A DNA stretch of 5,402 nt. Origin: Oscillospiraceae bacterium (GTDB lineage Bacteria > Bacillota > Clostridia > Oscillospirales > Acutalibacteraceae). The translations under genes and the position numbers were made by a program. Positions 3,831 to 5,402 of this stretch are shown here, piece after piece (positions within the stretch are counted from its first letter, which is position 1; each line of letters begins with the position of its first letter). Under the pieces are notes generated by a model that worked only from the letters and a program-made list of their open reading frames with translations, was not told where the DNA came from and made no database searches. The stretch lies in contig JAISRF010000211.1 of NCBI GenBank assembly GCA_031273775.1, forward strand, positions 1 through 5,402, given 5' to 3'.

Positions 3831-5402
3831 ATGGACGCGTTTTCCCGCCTGGCTCCTTTCATTCAGGACTTCATTTACCAAAGCAAATGGGAAGAGCTTC
3901 GCGGCAACCAGGTGGCTGCCTGCGAGGTTATTTTCGATTCGGATGACCACCTGCTGCTTTCCTCCGGCACAGCGACGGGCAAGACGGAGGCCGCCTTTTT
4001 GCCTGTGCTGACCCAATTGTACAAAGCCCCGTCCACGTCGGTCGGGGTGATGTATATTTCTCCGCTCAAGGCGCTGATCAACGACCAGTTCAAGCGTTTG
4101 GAACAGCTTTTGCTTGATTCTAACATTCCGGTGTGCAAATGGCACGGGGACGCGTCTCTCACCCAAAAGAACAAGCTCATCAAAAACCCGAAAGGCATTC
4201 TGCAGATCACGCCGGAATCGCTCGAGAGCCTAATCACCAATAAACGCGGTGCTTGCCTTTCCATGTTCTCCGACCTGCGGTTTATCATTATTGACGAGGT
4301 TCATTATTTCATGCGGGACGTCCGGGGACTCCAGCTGCTTTGCGTGCTGGAGCGGCTGCAAAAGCTGACCGGCATTATCCCGCGCCGTATCGGGCTTTCC
4401 GCCACACTGGGGGATGTTACTCTGGCACAAAACTGGATGAATACCGGTACCGGGCGAAACTGCTCCGCGCCCGTCACAGACGAGGGTAAAAAGCGTGTGG
4501 CTCTTCACATTGAGCGCTTTGTGAATTATGCCGACAAGCGGGATATGGTAGAGCGGGACGGTGACGGCAATGTGGTTAATGTTGATTCCGGCGGGGATAT
4601 CGGCAACCGGGAGCATTATGAATACCTATTCAAGATGACCCTGGACAAAAAGACCATCATCTTCACCAACAGCCGTGAGGAAACCGAGTTCGTCATGGCG
4701 CACCTTCGGGAGATTGCTCTGAAAAACAAAGCGCCCGATGTTTACCGGGTTCATCACGGGAATGTGTCGGCACTCATCCGCGAAACCACAGAGGACGAGA
4801 TGAAATCCGCCGACGGAAAAATTGTCACCGGCGCCACCATGACCCTTGAACTGGGAATCGACATCGGCTCGCTTGACCAGGTCGTTCAGGTGGGCGCGCC
4901 GCTAAACGTGTCCAGCTTTGCCCAGCGGTTGGGGCGCTGCGGGCGTCGGGGGCAGATTCCACAGTTGCTGTTTACCTTTGTGGAAAGCATCAAAATCAAT
5001 TCCGCCGATGTGCTGGGCCCCATCAACTGGGAATTCCTGCGCACCGTCGCCATTGTTGAACTGTATCTCAAGAGCCATTGGATGGAGCCGATTCCGCCGC
5101 GAAATTACGCGTATAACCTGCTGTATCACCAGACCATGAGCTGTTTGAAAAGCAATGGGGAAATGTCTCCGGCAGGCCTCGCTCAGACCGTTTTAACCTT
5201 GGGCAGCTTTAAGCATATTCCGCAAGAGGATTACAAACGGCTGCTGTCCCACCTGATGGATATCGAACAGCTTCAGCGCACCGAGCATGGCGGTCTTATC
5301 ATAGGGCGCGAGGGCGAGAAAATCATTAACAGTCACAAATTTTTAACGGTGTTTTTGGCACCGGAATATCTACTGGTCAAGGATGAAAACCGTACCATTG
5401 GC
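3831..5402 (+). CDS. brxHI: Lhr-like superfamily 2 DEAD/DEAH helicase, BrxHI-type (3' end outside window)
   Basis: 524 uninterrupted codons run to the window edge with no frameshift. The motor motifs appear in order: a Q-motif-like LRGNQ (23-27), motif I GTATGKTE (46-53), motif Ia ISPLKALINDQ (76-86), motif Ib TPESLE (127-132), motif II DEVH (155-158), motif III SAT (190-192), motif IV TIIFTNSREE (275-284), motif V TLELGIDIG (338-346) and motif VI QRLGRCGRRG (365-374). After the two RecA-like domains (up to about 390) comes a helical, winged-helix-like region, as in Lhr and MrfA-type helicases. The protein should couple ATP hydrolysis to translocation on single-stranded DNA and strand separation. 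BrxHI of type 2 BREX is the closest known context because a BrxD-type ATPase is encoded just upstream. A generic Lhr/YprA-like helicase is the alternative. It is separated from brxD by the minus-strand lipoprotein gene, so it probably has its own promoter. Confidence 0.88.
   Translation, partial: MDAFSRLAPFIQDFIYQSKWEELRGNQVAACEVIFDSDDHLLLSSGTATGKTEAAFLPVLTQLYKAPSTSVGVMYISPLKALINDQFKRLEQLLLDSNIPVCKWHGDASLTQKNKLIKNPKGILQITPESLESLITNKRGACLSMFSDLRFIIIDEVHYFMRDVRGLQLLCVLERLQKLTGIIPRRIGLSATLGDVTLAQNWMNTGTGRNCSAPVTDEGKKRVALHIERFVNYADKRDMVERDGDGNVVNVDSGGDIGNREHYEYLFKMTLDKKTIIFTNSREETEFVMAHLREIALKNKAPDVYRVHHGNVSALIRETTEDEMKSADGKIVTGATMTLELGIDIGSLDQVVQVGAPLNVSSFAQRLGRCGRRGQIPQLLFTFVESIKINSADVLGPINWEFLRTVAIVELYLKSHWMEPIPPRNYAYNLLYHQTMSCLKSNGEMSPAGLAQTVLTLGSFKHIPQEDYKRLLSHLMDIEQLQRTEHGGLIIGREGEKIINSHKFLTVFLAPEYLLVKDENRTIG

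Noticed and set aside
3690..4166. Minus-strand open frame of 158 codons covering the helicase start and intergenic promoter
   Set aside because: It overlaps helicase motifs I and Ia and the promoter region, and its product is not protein-like.
4230..4616. Minus-strand open frame of 128 codons inside the helicase gene
   Set aside because: It is antisense to motifs II and III of an intact helicase, with no supporting ribosome site or domain.

Overview
The window looks like a piece of a defence or stress-response island from a moderate-GC Gram-positive bacterium, most likely of the Clostridia. The grounds are strong purine-rich Shine-Dalgarno sites, a near-consensus sigma-A promoter, a short Ser/Thr-rich lipoprotein, and the style of the TerB_N protein. 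The taxonomic call is an inference.

Layout, left to right. Positions 2-55 may hold the last 17 codons of an upstream gene with an S1-domain-like ending. Two related REP-like hairpins follow (52-79 and 96-123). Next come two co-directional genes: a TerB_N/TerB_C domain protein (112-1770) and a P-loop ATPase of the BrxD/DUF2791 type (1807-3123). A third REP-like hairpin sits between them. The 89-bp gap after brxD holds a GC-rich UNCG-type hairpin and a perfect 19-bp-arm palindrome. A small lipoprotein gene lies on the minus strand (3213-3641). A 189-bp divergent intergenic region then carries a clear sigma-A promoter for the lipoprotein and several inverted repeats. Last is an Lhr/BrxHI-type superfamily 2 helicase on the plus strand (3831 onward), cut by the window edge after 524 codons. 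No tRNA, rRNA, CRISPR array or insertion sequence was seen, and no gene-free stretch exceeds 300 bp.

How the genes may work together: BrxD-like ATPases and Lhr-like BrxHI helicases are a known pair in type 2 BREX phage-defence loci. TerB-domain proteins have been linked to stress response and DNA processing. TerB protein, BrxD ATPase and Lhr helicase together look like a compact module acting on nucleic acid, with the ATPase and helicase as motors and the TerB_N/TerB_C protein as sensor or scaffold. No PglZ, PglX, BrxC or nuclease gene is visible here, so this is either a BREX-related stand-alone system or one part of a longer locus. The oppositely oriented lipoprotein gene with its own promoter splits the module.
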